From the NCBI GenBank assembly GCA_037178975.1, contig JASJZH010000005.1:1550001-1614000 (forward strand): a stretch of DNA of 64,000 bases, in the 5' to 3' direction. The first letter of the stretch is position 1; the number at the start of each line of letters is the position of its first letter. Of the stretch, positions 53,691 to 64,000 are shown in pieces. Both the position numbers and the translations under genes were made by a program. This DNA is from Oscheius tipulae (lineage: Eukaryota; Nematoda; Chromadorea; Rhabditida; Rhabditidae). Under the pieces are notes generated by a model, which saw only the letters and a list, made by a program, of their open reading frames with translations, did not search any database and had not been told where the DNA came from.

Positions 53691-54075
53691 AAGAGCTGCT
53701 TGTTCAACTTGCTCTTCCTGTTGGGCTGCGGTGTGAATTTCCTTCTTCCATTGAACTGGAGCGTACTCATCAACAGCCTATGGTCCGATGTGTATGGAAA
53801 TGTCGTGACTACTGCTACATCTTTGAAGATGGACTTATCCCCGCAGAGGAAATAGTCGATACAGTTTTTCGCTTCCATATTCGGAGACATCCAGGTCCAC
53901 TTACGGTTAGGGCGTTTTCGGAACCATGTATTCATGCAGAAGAACTTGTGTTCATTGCAGAAATCAGCTAGCATTTGTCCTCTGGCATTTCGGTCGCCAA
54001 GGCCATATTCTCCAATAAATGTCTCTCCATCTTCATGTAGGTACGGACGACGGTAGTTTACCGCCTTGCCTCTTG
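53690..54075 (-). mobile_element. LINE endonuclease fragment (RTE/CR1-like)
   Basis: The minus strand encodes ETFIGEYGLGDRNARGQML, then FCMNTWFRKRPNRKWTWMSP, IDYFLCGDK and TSDHRLLMSTL. These are the C-terminal motifs of the apurinic-type endonuclease of non-LTR retrotransposons (N-T-W-F, W-T-W-x-SP, IDY and SDH). No reverse transcriptase follows, so only this piece remains. It truncates or follows the ankyrin gene. Confidence 0.75.
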
Positions 54076-54541
54076 TAGAGCTACTGGCGGAGGAAATTAA
54101 ATTCCAACAGCACAGAAGCGAGACGCAGCAGGAAAAAACTTATTACCTAATTGCCAATAATTCTTGACTTGCCATCTTTGCTTTTTCTGTTGCCAAACAG
54201 TGCAACAACCATGGTAATCAACAATTCAATGCGTTCTTTCATTTAGCTTTTCAGTAATAGACGTTTTCATTTTGAAACTAAGCAATAAACGCACTGCGTT
54301 TATCACTTGTCGAGCTCAAAACGTCTGACTAACTGAAAGAAGTAGGAATTTTATCTTGGCGCCACAATGGTGCATATTTGTGTGGGCTAGCCTAGAAAAA
54401 GACTGTCCAGCAGGTCCACATATTTTCATCGCACATATAGTCAGTTAAAACGTCCTCCTTAGATTGAAGGCTTTCTGCTATTTAGTAGAAATATTTAGTA
54501 ACTTTACATCAGACGTATGATCGTAAACAGAGAATATCGCA
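54076..54541. other. No gene recognised
   Basis: Intergenic sequence upstream of a signal-peptide exon. No feature was identified. Confidence 0.5.
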
Positions 54542-57500
54542 ATGGCTCTTCTGTTTGTTCTGTTCTTATCAAGTCACACTGCCTTCGCAATTTCTCTTCT
54601 CAATCCATCTCTGAAGAAATCGATTTGAACCAATACTTTTATGTAAAAGAAGTCAAATAGTGTACAGCGGTAAACTGATGGCCGCTGATGACTCCAATAC
54701 ATATAATCGGACAACTTAGCTCTACACGAGTTGTTTCCACAACAACAAAGGGTTTGACTATCCGGTTCACTTCCTCGGACAAAAATTCCAGGCCGAGAGC
54801 TGCATTTTGCAATCCGATTCCTTTCAGAATTCATGTTATAAGCTATGCTACCTCTTTCCTTTTTTCTTAATAATGACAGACAAACAATTTATAACTTTCC
54901 AGAATGCAGAATGTCTCTTCTTCATCTTCTCGCCCTCCTCCGTTATCAAAAATTCCTCAAATTGGCATAGAAACGCTGCAATTTTTCGCAGTTGTCTTTG
55001 CCAGCAAGCTTGGAGTACTATTCAAAACGAAGATTGATAACAAGTTGGTGTTATTTTCATTAAAGAATATTTTTGTTCTAGAGAAACTGGAGCAAGAGTG
55101 TTTCCGCCGAAACACAGGGAACGATTGGAAGAGCTGCTGGAGATGTTCTCCAAGGTAGGGAAATGAACGTAACGATCGTTGAAAAAACTTATTCCGTATA
55201 TGTGTCATCGTGCCGTGCTAGCCAAAAACAAATGTTTTGTGAAAAAATGAAGTTTTGAACTGAGCTTCCTGTTTTTTGCGCAATAGCTGCTAAATGGCAA
55301 CAAAATTTCTTATTTTCAGCTCAAGCACCCCAACTTTATTGAAATCTACGCTCAAGTTGTAGAGCAAGCGAAGGAAGCAACAAATGGCGTTCAGGTCATC
55401 GGCTTCACCATGGAATACTTAGCTAAGGGAACCCTCAATAATTGTCTGAAGTTTTAAACTCAAAGTGGGTATTAGGTTTTAGACACTTACAAGAAGGAAT
55501 CGGACAAGTATAACAACATTATCAATCCACAACGAGCATACAATTGGGCTATTCAACTAGCCGATGTCATGACGTACCTTCATAGTCAAAATTTTGTTCA
55601 TAGGCGCGTTTCTCCACAAAAGTAAGTATCCGCGATTTATAAAATAATAGTTGTTTAGTATTTTCATCTCAGACGATGAGGCGACTGTGAAAATTTGTCC
55701 TGTGTGCGCAAGCACTAATCCGTCGAATGATGTCACAACTTCGAATTGGCTTAATACTTTTGGATACATGGCTCCTGAAGTGCTTTTGGAGAAGACGTAC
55801 TCAGAGAAGAGTGATGTATATTCTTTTGGAATGGTTATTTACGCCTTGGAAAACCGTCGGTGAGCAGTTTTCTTCTTTTGTAAAAGTGAGACAGTTCGAG
55901 AAGTTTGTGCGGAGTTTGTAAAGTTACTAGTTGACCACTGATTGTGAGTTGCGAAATTGCTAAGAGATAAATATTGACCGTGAAAGCCCAAGGTTCAAAT
56001 TAGCAGAAAAAGGTTGGATGCTTTCCCGTGGTAGAAGCGACGGCTTTTTTTGGCACGGATTCAAACAGTTCAAAATTGATTTGGATAAGCTCTTCTTTTC
56101 AATCATTTTTCTTCGTCTTTTACATCGTTTTTCTTCATTTTTGTTTTTTTAACCGGAATATGCTGTTTTTAGACGATCATATATGTTGCCGAATTGTGAT
56201 ACGTTTTTCCACCGCTAAACATCATTCATACAATAGATTTGTTCTTTTTCTTTAACTATTATAACAAATTTTCCTTTTCTGATGAATCCAATGCCACCGC
56301 CTCCTACGCCGCCGCCGCTTCCCCCAGATGATTCAAAAGTTTTTTGTTCCCCACAATTGCTTGGTTTTGTAACCGTCTTGAAATTTTCGTTGTTTCGAGT
56401 AGGATCAGCATTTTTATTGTAAAAAGACTGACCCTACTCGTGTATATGATAAAATTTAGATTTTAAAACCAGTGTTTATGGTCAATTTCAGCGAGAACTA
56501 GTCTTTCCATACCCAGTTGGTTCATGCTTTTGAGTTGTTTTCTTCGCAAGGAGTAAAAGACACCAAACTTTGTGATATAACTCGTAGAATGTTCTCGGAC
56601 GTCTTCAATCTCTTCGCTGCTATCACTCCCTCGTTGTCTGAAGTCTGTCCCGAGCTCAACTGTCCTTTTGTCCTCACAGCTGAGGCAACTAACGTCTCAG
56701 AGAGAAAGGTCAAGAAAATTATCGAGGATCGAAATGCTGCTGACGGAACCGAAACGATTGTTACTTTTCTTTGTTCGAAGGCTCTCTTTTCTTGTGTCGT
56801 TTCCAAATCCTCGAAGCAGAAGACTGAAGAGTTCTCACAAAGGTTTTCCAAAGAGTTGTGTGGAAACATTTCGATGTACATTCATCGAATACACCGATCG
56901 CACAAAGCTCAACGTGAGCCTTTGCACTCGAAATTGTCTGAAGTCTTTAAGGGTGACAGGTTCAAGATGGGCAAGACCAATTTCTACAAACTGTTCCGTT
57001 CATTAGGTTTTACCTATCGTGTCGTCCGCGACAGGGACTTTTTGTACGAGAAACCAAGCCTGGTCAAGCTCAGACACCGCTTAATTGAAACGGATCAAAG
57101 ATCTTAGAGCGGGTAATAGTTTCATATTTTACATGGACGAAACATGGATATTTGAAGGGATGAGATTCATAGGAGATTGGGTAGATACCAAAGCTACAAT
57201 TCTCAACAGTTGTTCTTTCTAAGTTTTATAGGGAATCCAAAAAAGTTCATCGACAGAGGGCTGAAAATTGTACCCGATCCGTCCGCGAGGAAGACTTATT
57301 ATCTAACCATCACTCTCTTGGACCAACAGTGGAAGAGAGACAGATCAAGACTACCACAAGACGATGGACATCGACCTATTCCACCAGTATTTGAGCAAAA
57401 TTTTGCCAAAGATAAAAGAGGCCGCTGGAGACCGTCAGGCAATATTAGTCATTGACAATGCCGCCTATCACAACAAGCAAGCAGAAAAGGTTAAACTCAT

Positions 57501-58817
57501 ACTTATTATGCTTACCCAATAAAATTTATAGCTGCCGACAATCCGCGATACCAAGGCGGTAATTTCTGAATTTCTCTTAAAACATGGTGTCGAATCCGAG
57601 CTCGGAGCAACAAAAGCCGACTTGTTTTACGACCTTGAATGCTTCTACGAATCTCGTGATGGTCGAGACCAGATGAAAGTCTTCTCCATGTCCAATCTGG
57701 CTCGAGACCATGGTGTTACACTTGATTCGCTAAGCAATCTATCTGTAAATGCTCAAAAGGTACCGACGAGCCGTTTAGAGCAGAATCGGGATACCCATTT
57801 ATATAAGAAGAGGACAAGAAAAAAAAAATGCGAAACAACCCAATTTCCGCGTTGAAAACAGTTTTTGCCGCGCATTGATTTTCAAGCTCGAGTCGGGCCG
57901 AGCCGGGTTCCCCAAGTATACCGAAAAGAAAGAAGATATGCGCTGTCGCTTCATCCAGATCGTCTCTTCTCTTCCTCTCTCGATCCAGAAGAAGTTCTAC
58001 AACAATACTTTTCTAGTCATTCGTCGCGAGGTCTTAGTTTTGTTACTCCCCCAATCAATATTCCTATTAGTGTTGATTCCCCCGAAGATATTGTTTCTTT
58101 TGTTTCCGAGAAGAGTAATTTGGACGAAGTCGTTTCCTACGTTATTCCAATGAATGTTACCTGTTGTTTAACTGAAAAAAACGGAAAAGGATAAAATTGT
58201 TTGATGAATGAAATACTTGAAGCTAATTTTTAGCCTTTTGAATCCGCACCAAAAAAAGCCCGCGATTCCTGGTCGTTTGTTTTTTGTGAACACGCTATAA
58301 TAACACGAGTTTTTGGTTGTGTAATTCATCGAAACTTATAAACTGACAAGATAAAGGAATTGGGAGAGAAAAAGTGTACAAAACACACACACAAGCTCAC
58401 GAGTACGCAGCTCTAAAATCTACTCTCAACAACTCTAACCAACTCTAGCGAAAAAGGAAAGACATTTAAACGGTAAGAGAATAGCGCAAAAGTATTGTGG
58501 GTACTTTTGGCGCGAATTCAAACCACAACAGTTGAAATCGTGAAATCAACAGGGGAATGCAACTCCCGTCCACAATGGTATCATGATTTTCGTTCACTAC
58601 AATTTTCAGACTCCCATTCCACGGGCAAGATATCAAGCTCAGTAAATTTGGAGAGCACATAAACAGCGATGAAAATCGTCCTCCCTTGAAGAAGGACATG
58701 GATCCTGTTCTCAGAGACATAGTCGTCCAATGCTGGAAAACAAACCCTGAAGAGCGACCAACAATGGATCAAGTTTTGAAGTCACTGAAAGACAGCGCAC
58801 GAGCTGGGCGAAGCTGA
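54542..58817 (+). CDS. Receptor-like pseudokinase gene with a transposon in an intron
   Basis: The first exon reads MALLFVLFLSSHTAFAISLL, a typical signal peptide. A short putative ectodomain follows (FHNNKGFDYPVHFLGQKF), with a possible membrane segment (FFAVVFASKLGVLF). Kinase-like exons follow: ERLEELLEMFSK and LKHPNFIEIYAQVVEQ, then TMEYLAKGTLNN, RAYNWAIQLADVMTYLHS and FVHRRVSPQK, so HRD reads HRR. The next exon has TVKICPVCAS in place of DFG, then TFGYMAPEVLLEKTYSEKSD and VYSFGMVIYALENRR (to 55861). The C-lobe resumes at 58612 with RPPLKKDMDPVLRDIVVQCW and NPEERPTMDQVLKSLKD, ending with TGA at 58815-58817. A 2.2-kb DNA transposon lies in the intron between. Joins in the ectodomain are uncertain. 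Predicted to be catalytically dead. Confidence 0.55.
56396..56443. repeat. Short hairpin inside the DDE_3 element
   Basis: CGAGTAGG-ATCAG pairs with CTGA-CCCTACTCG around an AT-rich loop. Confidence 0.7.
56517..57760 (+). pseudogene. DDE_3 transposase, broken
   Basis: The N-terminal region reads NVSERKVKKIIEDR, then FKMGKTNFYKLFRSLGFTYR and YEKPSLVKLRHRLIE, the usual layout before the catalytic core. The core starts with FYMDETWIFEGM and IGDWVDTKATI (about 57128-57200). It continues in a different frame with DIDLFHQYLSKILPKIKEA and AILVIDNAAYHNKQAEK (to 57489). A 42-bp intron is followed by LPTIRDTKAVISEFLLKHG and KADLFYDLECF. The two D motifs are clear; the third acidic residue was not fixed. 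Frame changes near 57107 and 57225 indicate decay. An N-terminal proline-rich exon (MNPMPPPPTPPPLPPDD, near 56283) may belong to it. Confidence 0.7.
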
Positions 58818-59081
58818 TATTCCCGTTGAACGTGGGGCATAGTTTTCTATGTTTATGTAATCATCTGTATCTTTCACTATATTAGAAAAGTCTTTCCCCT
58901 TCATTGATTCTCCTTTTTGGCTTTCAGTCACTATAAATGTTGCCTTGTTTGTGCGAAACTCTTCGCGTGGCCCAGAAGGTAACCTGATCAATACAGACGC
59001 ATAGATAAGAAGCTTTGTGATTTCTACTATCTAAAGTAAGCAAGCAGTAAAACAAGAATTAATGCACGATTAGCCCAACAA

Positions 59082-59945
59082 CTACAATTCAAAGCAAAAT
59101 ACGAGAATACATTTTAGGTGAGAAACAATACAGCATCGAACATAGCACCTTCTCACGCTATTGAATTTTGAAAACATGTATTCAAAAAATTTAATTATGT
59201 GGGCGGAGTGTGCAAGTGTCGCTTGTCTCCAAAACAAAAAAAAAAGAAAACAAAAATAGAGCAGAACAAGAAAATCGACCATAAAGATTTTATTCAACTG
59301 AACATAATTGTAATTCACAGCACTGGTTACGGTACAATCGCGACGGAATCCGTACAGGCAATATTGGCGCGTATTAGAAAAAATAAAACTTACAATCTCC
59401 CAGACTTCCTCTGAACATGAACTCGAATACCAGTCCGCAAAGTGTGTTCTCACTTTCAAAGATGAGCTTTGTTGGTTTTTGAATATTTGAGTGATCAACC
59501 TGCAATTTTTTCGGCTTTTTTGCCTCCACTGAACTCTTACGCGAAACAACTGGTTCACCTTCTTCACATCCAGTTTAGAGTAAATTGTGGCAAACTGCTT
59601 GAGGAGTAGTCCATTGTTTCTACGAAAGATTAATTTGGAAAAGAGGAAGTCTCACAACTCGATTTGGCTCAAGGAGCTTGTCTTGACACTGCACGAATTC
59701 TTCTTATTGTTAGAGAACTTGATATGGGCTAATGGGATCAAGGGAATATCGTCGTTCAACTTCTCTCTTGTCATTTGTAAACTGCCGAAAATAATTCGCA
59801 AAATAGTGGTTAGAGAAGGAAGATGGTCGGGGGAACATTGGGATGCGACGGTGTGGGCTTTGAACTGCTCCTTCCGTAAGAACATGTTATATCGGTGAGA
59901 AAGAACGAGTAATCCAAGGCACTTGGACCACGGTGGGATAAGCAT
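59082..59945 (-). pseudogene. Kinase N-lobe fragment
   Basis: On the minus strand a frame at about 59414-59560 reads KKLQVDHSNIQKPTKLIFES and CGLVFEFMFRGSLGD, followed by a GTAAGT donor. H-x-N-I and LVxEFMxxGSL are typical of kinase alphaC-beta4-beta5. Further up to 59945 a different frame runs through KCLGLLVLSHRYNMFLRKEQ and IPLIPLAHIKF without a recognisable domain. No C-lobe follows to the left, so this is a truncated member of the local kinase-like set. Confidence 0.4.
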
Positions 59946-60059
59946 TTGAAGAGTTCTTGTTTTCCCATGTGCTATAAACTAGGGTGCAAAAAATTTATTA
60001 GGATTTAACACTTTTTGGGGTAACCAGTAAAGCTTGTCGGAATTTCACAATTTGACTTT

Positions 60060-60870
60060 TCAGTGCTCCATCGGTTTGCCGTCAAAGGCCAGTAGTTCAG
60101 TTTCTACCATCTTCATCGTAGGTCTCAGCTCTGCTTCGGCTTGCCTTCCACTTCTCAAACAAGGGTTTTAGATATAAAAGCTGTTCCCGAATAGGAATAT
60201 GGGGTCGGTTTCACGCCTTCAGGAATTCGACCAATTGCGTTTTTCTGTTTTTTCAAACTTGGCTTCTCCTCAATTTCGTCCTCGAAGGGGTTTCTGGAAA
60301 GGCATTTTTATTTTATCGTTGAACGGCTTTTACTTTCTTTCCGTGTTGGAACAAGCGTAGAGAGTCATTCCAAAACTGTAGACGTCACATTTGTCAGTAT
60401 ACGTTTCACTCTCAATGACTTTAGGTGCCATGTATTCCCGGGAGCCAGCTCTGAATAAAATCTTTAAGCGTACAATGAGAAAATAATAGAAACAAGAACT
60501 TACTGGTTAGTTAGTCATCGACTCGTCAATCTCACAGGACATGATGAAATCGGCCAGTTTGATAGACTCCAAGTCATCAGTAAGAAGCATTATGAAACTC
60601 AGAGATTAGACTAGAGGATTCGAAACAATCTACTTATTCGGCTTGATATTCCTGTGAATGATCTCCAGCTTGTGATAGTAAGTAAGAGCATTAGCAAGTT
60701 GCTGGAACCACTACAAAAATCTCTCAGGCGTGCAAACGTCCTCATATCCGTCTTTCTCTCCAAAAATGTCTGTAAAACTGGTTAAAAGCAAACAATTTGC
60801 GGCTTACAGTTCCCAACACTGCCCTTAGACATGTATTCGAAAGTCATAAATTTCGTTCCAAAGGTTGTTT
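60060..60870 (-). pseudogene. Pseudokinase remnant, minus strand
   Basis: Minus-strand exons read KFMTFEYMSKGSVGNC (near 60840), WFQQLANALTYYHKLEIIHR and NIKPNK (near 60700), so HRD is HRN. MLLTDDLESIKLADFIMSCE (near 60570) has DFI instead of DFG. REYMAPKVIESETYTDKCDV and YSFGMTLYACSN (near 60400) follow, then RNPFEDEIEEKPSLKK and RPTMKMVETELL (near 60100), ending at 60060. Introns of about 50 bp separate the exons. One frame change lies before RPTM. The gene has lost its first part and directly abuts the inverted copy at 60890-61697. Confidence 0.6.
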
Positions 60871-60889
60871 ACTTCCCTTCAAATGTGAC

Positions 60890-61697
60890 GGATTCAGCAT
60901 TGGACGATTATTTCTCTGAGGATAGGATTCATGTCCTTCTTCAAGGGAGGACGGTTTTCATCGCTGTTTTTTTTTACTGAGCTTGATATCTTGCCCGTGG
61001 AATGGGAGTCTGAAAATTGTAATGAACGAAAATCATGATGTCATTATGGACGGGAGCTGCCTTCCACTGTTGATTTCACGTTTTAATTGTTGTAGTTTGA
61101 ATTTTTTAAAGTTGTTGAGAGTTGATTTTAGAGCTGCGTGCTCGTGAGCTTGTGTATGTTTTTTTCTCTTCCAATTCCCGTTATTTTGCCGGTATATCAG
61201 TTTCGATAAATTACACAACCAGATACTCGTGTTATTACTTCGAATCGAAGTTCAATTGCTCGCAAGTTCCTCGTTTTCCTCGTTTTCACTTTCTCCTTTT
61301 ACCACAAAAAGGCATCCAATTCTGCAATTTGAACCATACACTTTCACCGTCAATATTTATCTCTTAGCAATTACGTAACTCACAATCAGTTGTCAACTGC
61401 TAACTTTACAAACTGCACAAACTAGGCGTAAATAACCATTCCAAAAGAATATACATCACTCTTCTCTGAGTACGTCTTCTCCAAAAGCACTTCAGGAGCC
61501 ATGTATCCAAAAGTATTAAGCCAATTCGAAGTTGTGACATCATTCGACGGATTAGTGCTTGCGCACACAGGACAAATTTTCACAGTCGCCTCATCTTCTG
61601 AGATGAAAATACTAAACAACTATTATTTTATAAATCGCGGATACTTACTTTTGTGGAGAAACGCGCCTATGAACAAAATTTTGACTATGAAGGTACT
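60890..61697 (-). pseudogene. Partial inverted copy of the 54.5-58.8 kb pseudokinase gene
   Basis: The right part (61422-61697) is nearly identical to the reverse complement of 55570-55870, with HRRVSPQK-region, TVKICPVCAS and EVLLEKTYSEKSDVYSF. The left part (60896-61190) matches the reverse complement of about 58310-58740 with more differences. It includes the sequence before the C-lobe, with a short internal loss near 60968. The intron between lacks the DDE_3 transposon. The copy stops abruptly at GAAGGTAC (61697), where BEL-type or unrelated sequence begins. Confidence 0.8.
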
Positions 61698-62542
61698 GTT
61701 CGTAGGGCAGACGGCTATTATAAGAAGATAGTCTATTGTGAGTTGAGAGTCTGTATGCGTCTATCCTACGATAAATGTTACCGTTCACTAATGGTTCGAA
61801 TACTAGTTTATTGGTTGGGGTATAGAGAGATATAGAAGATGGTACATAATTACAGCGAGGAAGCCACACACTTACATACGAACACGCGAGCACACGAGTC
61901 AAAGGGTCCTCCTCTTGGAGGCGGGGAATCTGGTCAAAAGATCGGGAGCGACACTCCCCAGACAAAAAGATATCGTACTTGGTCTCCCGGTATGGGTTCA
62001 AGAACTTATGGTCGGTAGTTTCTAACTGGACTTTACGAACCGAGTGCCCGCACAGCTGATCCACGGTATGGTTTTTTGGATCCACTGTGCGCCTCCGCCG
62101 CCAAGTCCGCGCGCTAGATAGCGCTGGTCACACTTAAACGTGAGCCCAGAGTCTCACGCCAGAGGTGGGCCCAGGCTTCTACGACCACTCAGGGCGCGCC
62201 CGTCCAGTTTCTACGAAACTTGGTGTATTTCGTTCTTGATTCAAAGTGGTTTGAGGTTGATTGGTTTGTAGTTTTGTCTGGTTCGTAGTCGTGTCCGGTT
62301 ATTGGTTACAATGATCAGAACGATAAGGTGCTGACAAAGGGGGAAGGTCTAAATAAAAACAGTAGTTCAACGAAGGGTCTTCTTCCTTGATTGTGATGAT
62401 ATTCTAAAAAGTGATTAGAAGTTTGTGGTATCGGTTACAAAAGAAAAGACAATATTGACGAGGTTATCGTCTGTAGCCAGGTCACAAGAGGGTGAAGGGT
62501 CTTGAAAAATATAAAGGCTAGGTCTTTAGGTTAAAGTTTAGG
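61698..62542 (-). other. Unassigned sequence between pseudokinase copy and BEL/Pao gag
   Basis: This begins at the breakpoint with TGTTCGTAGGG and runs to the last gag-type frame. It could hold a terminal repeat of the BEL/Pao element, but no second copy is in the window to confirm it. No pol domain is visible. Confidence 0.35.
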
Positions 62543-64000
62543 TTAGAGACCGTGGAGGCTGCTGTGGTGTGGGCCCCCACATCGCTTGCAGACAACTTTA
62601 CTATAGCACTGATCAGTTGAGTGACTACTAGCGGTACATATGGTACAAAGGTTCTTGTTTGCAAGCAAGTAAAATCTGGTTTTGGGTGAGCTAATTACGG
62701 TGCAGTCTTGGCTGCGATGTGGTCCGGTACAATATACACATGGTTTAGGAGTGATAGGTTTCTTGTACTGGTTGGGACGAAATGTGGGGCTTGCTCGACC
62801 CACGCTCCTTCCCATTATGGTCTTCAACCAGCTCTCGAACTGGTTGATGGTTGGTTCTGGTGGTGGATTTGTTGCAGCTGGTACTTGCTGCTGTACAGGT
62901 CGCTCTGGTGGCGATGGATCTCGATAGATCTCGTTCTGCGGTTTCGGGTTCACTGTCTCCAATAGTTTGTCCAGTTTTACGTGAAGCATCTCAACTGATT
63001 CCAATAGTCGAACAATCTCGATTTCTTCGACGTCCATTTCCGCCATTTGAGCATCCAATTTGGTCTGGTCTAGTGCTTCACTTGACATGGTTTACCTGGA
63101 CGGTGCGGTACTAAAATGTAGTAAGACAGAAGAAAATAGGACGAGACGTGAATAGTATGACTGGTATGGTATAAAAGGTGCGGTATGGTCCTTAAAATCT
63201 TTTGTCGTAATGGGTGGTACAAATGACTGTTATGCGGTTGTTGACAGTAGTCACAATTTTTTGCTTTACATTTGTTAGCCGTGTGGTTTGGGCTAAAACA
63301 CTTGAAACATAACATAAGGTATTGGATACGGTCTCTCTTGTCTTTAATATCCTTGTATTGGAAGCATTTGTCAATGGTATGGTTGTCTTTCTTGCAAGCA
63401 GGGTAAAAGTCTCTTGTTTCCTTGTTGTATGTCTTGCTGTGTAAAACTGTTTGTTCCACACTGGGTTCTATGGTTGTGTCTCCGTCTATTTCGAGCAAAA
63501 TCTCATCTTCAAGAGATTTCAAGTATTGTTCAATGGTGTATTTGTTTCCGTTCTGGAATTCTTGGCGGTGGACTTCCTTTCTAATAGCATGTGGGAATTT
63601 GCTTCCAACTAGAGTTTTGAGACGGTTCGTGTCAATGGTTTCTCCGCTAATTTTTAGGCGCTGTAATAGAGCCTGCACTTGGTTCATGGTTGATCGGAGC
63701 GATTTCACGTCCATAGTAGCTTTCGGGACGCTGTCCAGAGACTGGTTCAACATTGTGGTTTGAGTTCTCTGGTCTCCGTAGAGTTTTCCAAGTCTGGCTA
63801 GAGCTAATTGATAGTTTTCTGCTCTGAGTGGGTAAACAGCGATAGCCTGGTAGGCTTCGCCTTTTGTCGCGCTCAGTAAATACGATAATTTCTCAATAGT
63901 GGAGAGACTAGGGTTTCTGTCGACTATTTCGGTAAAAACTTCCGCGAAGGTCTGGTAATCGCCAATGTTCCCATTGAAAGTGGGTACTTTTATTTCTTTA
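62543..64000 (-). mobile_element. BEL/Pao-type retroelement, gag region, incomplete, cut by window edge
   Basis: The minus strand carries gag-type sequence from the window edge: YQTFAEVFTEIVDRNPSLS, IEKLSYLLSATKGEAYQAI and LARLGKLYGDQRTQTTML, the pattern of the BEL/Pao gag domain. Zinc-knuckle-like cysteines follow (CFKCFSPNHTANKCKAKNC). A second, partly overlapping frame (62543-63088) contains another cysteine-histidine set (CVYCTGPHRSQDC, CKRCGGPHHSSLHG). Protease and pol domains are not visible in the window, so the element looks incomplete. Age was not estimated because no LTR pair is present. Confidence 0.7.

Larger units (their letters stand above)
56036..58268 (+). mobile_element. DDE_3-type (IS630/Tc1-related) DNA transposon in an intron
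   Basis: Imperfect inverted repeats of about 40 bp bound it: GGCTTTTTTTGGCACGGATT on the left and its counterpart near 58230-58266 on the right. A transposase relic lies inside on the plus strand. The partial inverted copy of the host gene at 60.9-61.7 kb lacks this segment, which shows the pre-insertion state. No clean target duplication was recognised. Confidence 0.7.

Noticed and set aside
57177-57455. Frame starting MGRYQSYNSQQ as a separate gene
   Set aside because: The overlapping frame carries the second catalytic motif of the DDE_3 transposase, so this is an alternative frame of a transposase relic.
61645-62085. 146-codon minus-strand frame as a kinase-linked protein
   Set aside because: Only its last few residues belong to the pseudokinase copy; the rest crosses the breakpoint at 61697 into unrelated sequence.

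Overview
The window looks like nematode nuclear DNA, probably from a rhabditid worm. The grounds are many short exons split by introns of roughly 35-60 bp ending in TTTTCAG or TTTACAG, a Tc5-type transposon, maT/Tc1 and mariner elements, a Cer1-like Ty3/gypsy element, BEL/Pao gag sequence and Helitrons. No rRNA, intact tRNA or CRISPR was seen. It reads as a transposon-rich accessory region in which decaying host genes survive between insertions. All calls come from reading the sequence by eye; nothing was searched against a database.

Left part (1-8.4 kb): a fragmentary cysteine-rich secreted-type gene, a DD37D maT/Tc1-like element with perfect 26-bp terminal repeats and TA duplications (1447-2567), a mariner (2700-3942), a coiled-coil gene remnant holding a near-perfect hairpin, then a second mariner split by a second DD37D element and flanked by an inverted duplication of an unknown coding segment.

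8.4-18.8 kb is a set of nested insertions. An exon encoding membrane segments is interrupted by a Tc5-like element (8434-18813, TCA duplication, about 377-bp terminal repeats). The transposase gene of that element is itself interrupted by a Cer1-like LTR retroelement (9233-16995, ATTA duplication, LTRs identical by eye, one 2258-codon gag-pol frame that looks whole). The Tc5-like terminal repeats carry a tRNA-like pol III A/B-box pair.

19-27.3 kb and 48.9-61.7 kb hold a cluster of at least six divergent protein-kinase-like genes or remnants. Most have lost the catalytic HRD and/or DFG signature, each in a different way, so they are mainly pseudokinases. At least one (23.9-27.3 kb), and perhaps a second (19.5-22.5 kb), is preceded by exons for many membrane segments. 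Another (54.5-58.8 kb) starts with a signal peptide and has a DDE_3-type DNA transposon in an intron; a partial inverted copy at 60.9-61.7 kb lacks that transposon.

27.5-48.9 kb is dominated by two directly repeated Helitrons on the minus strand, each with an RPA70-like gene followed by a multi-exon Rep/helicase gene. Rep/helicase sequences are nearly identical between the copies while the RPA-like genes are clearly more diverged. Copy 2 reads open and copy 1 is broken. Between them lie a C48-like cysteine protease fragment and a degenerate tandem array built from the Helitron end sequence.

The remainder holds a secreted phospholipase A2 gene, a mariner scrap, a Pif1/Helitron-type helicase fragment abutting an ankyrin-repeat gene, a LINE endonuclease fragment and, at the right edge, an incomplete BEL/Pao gag region.
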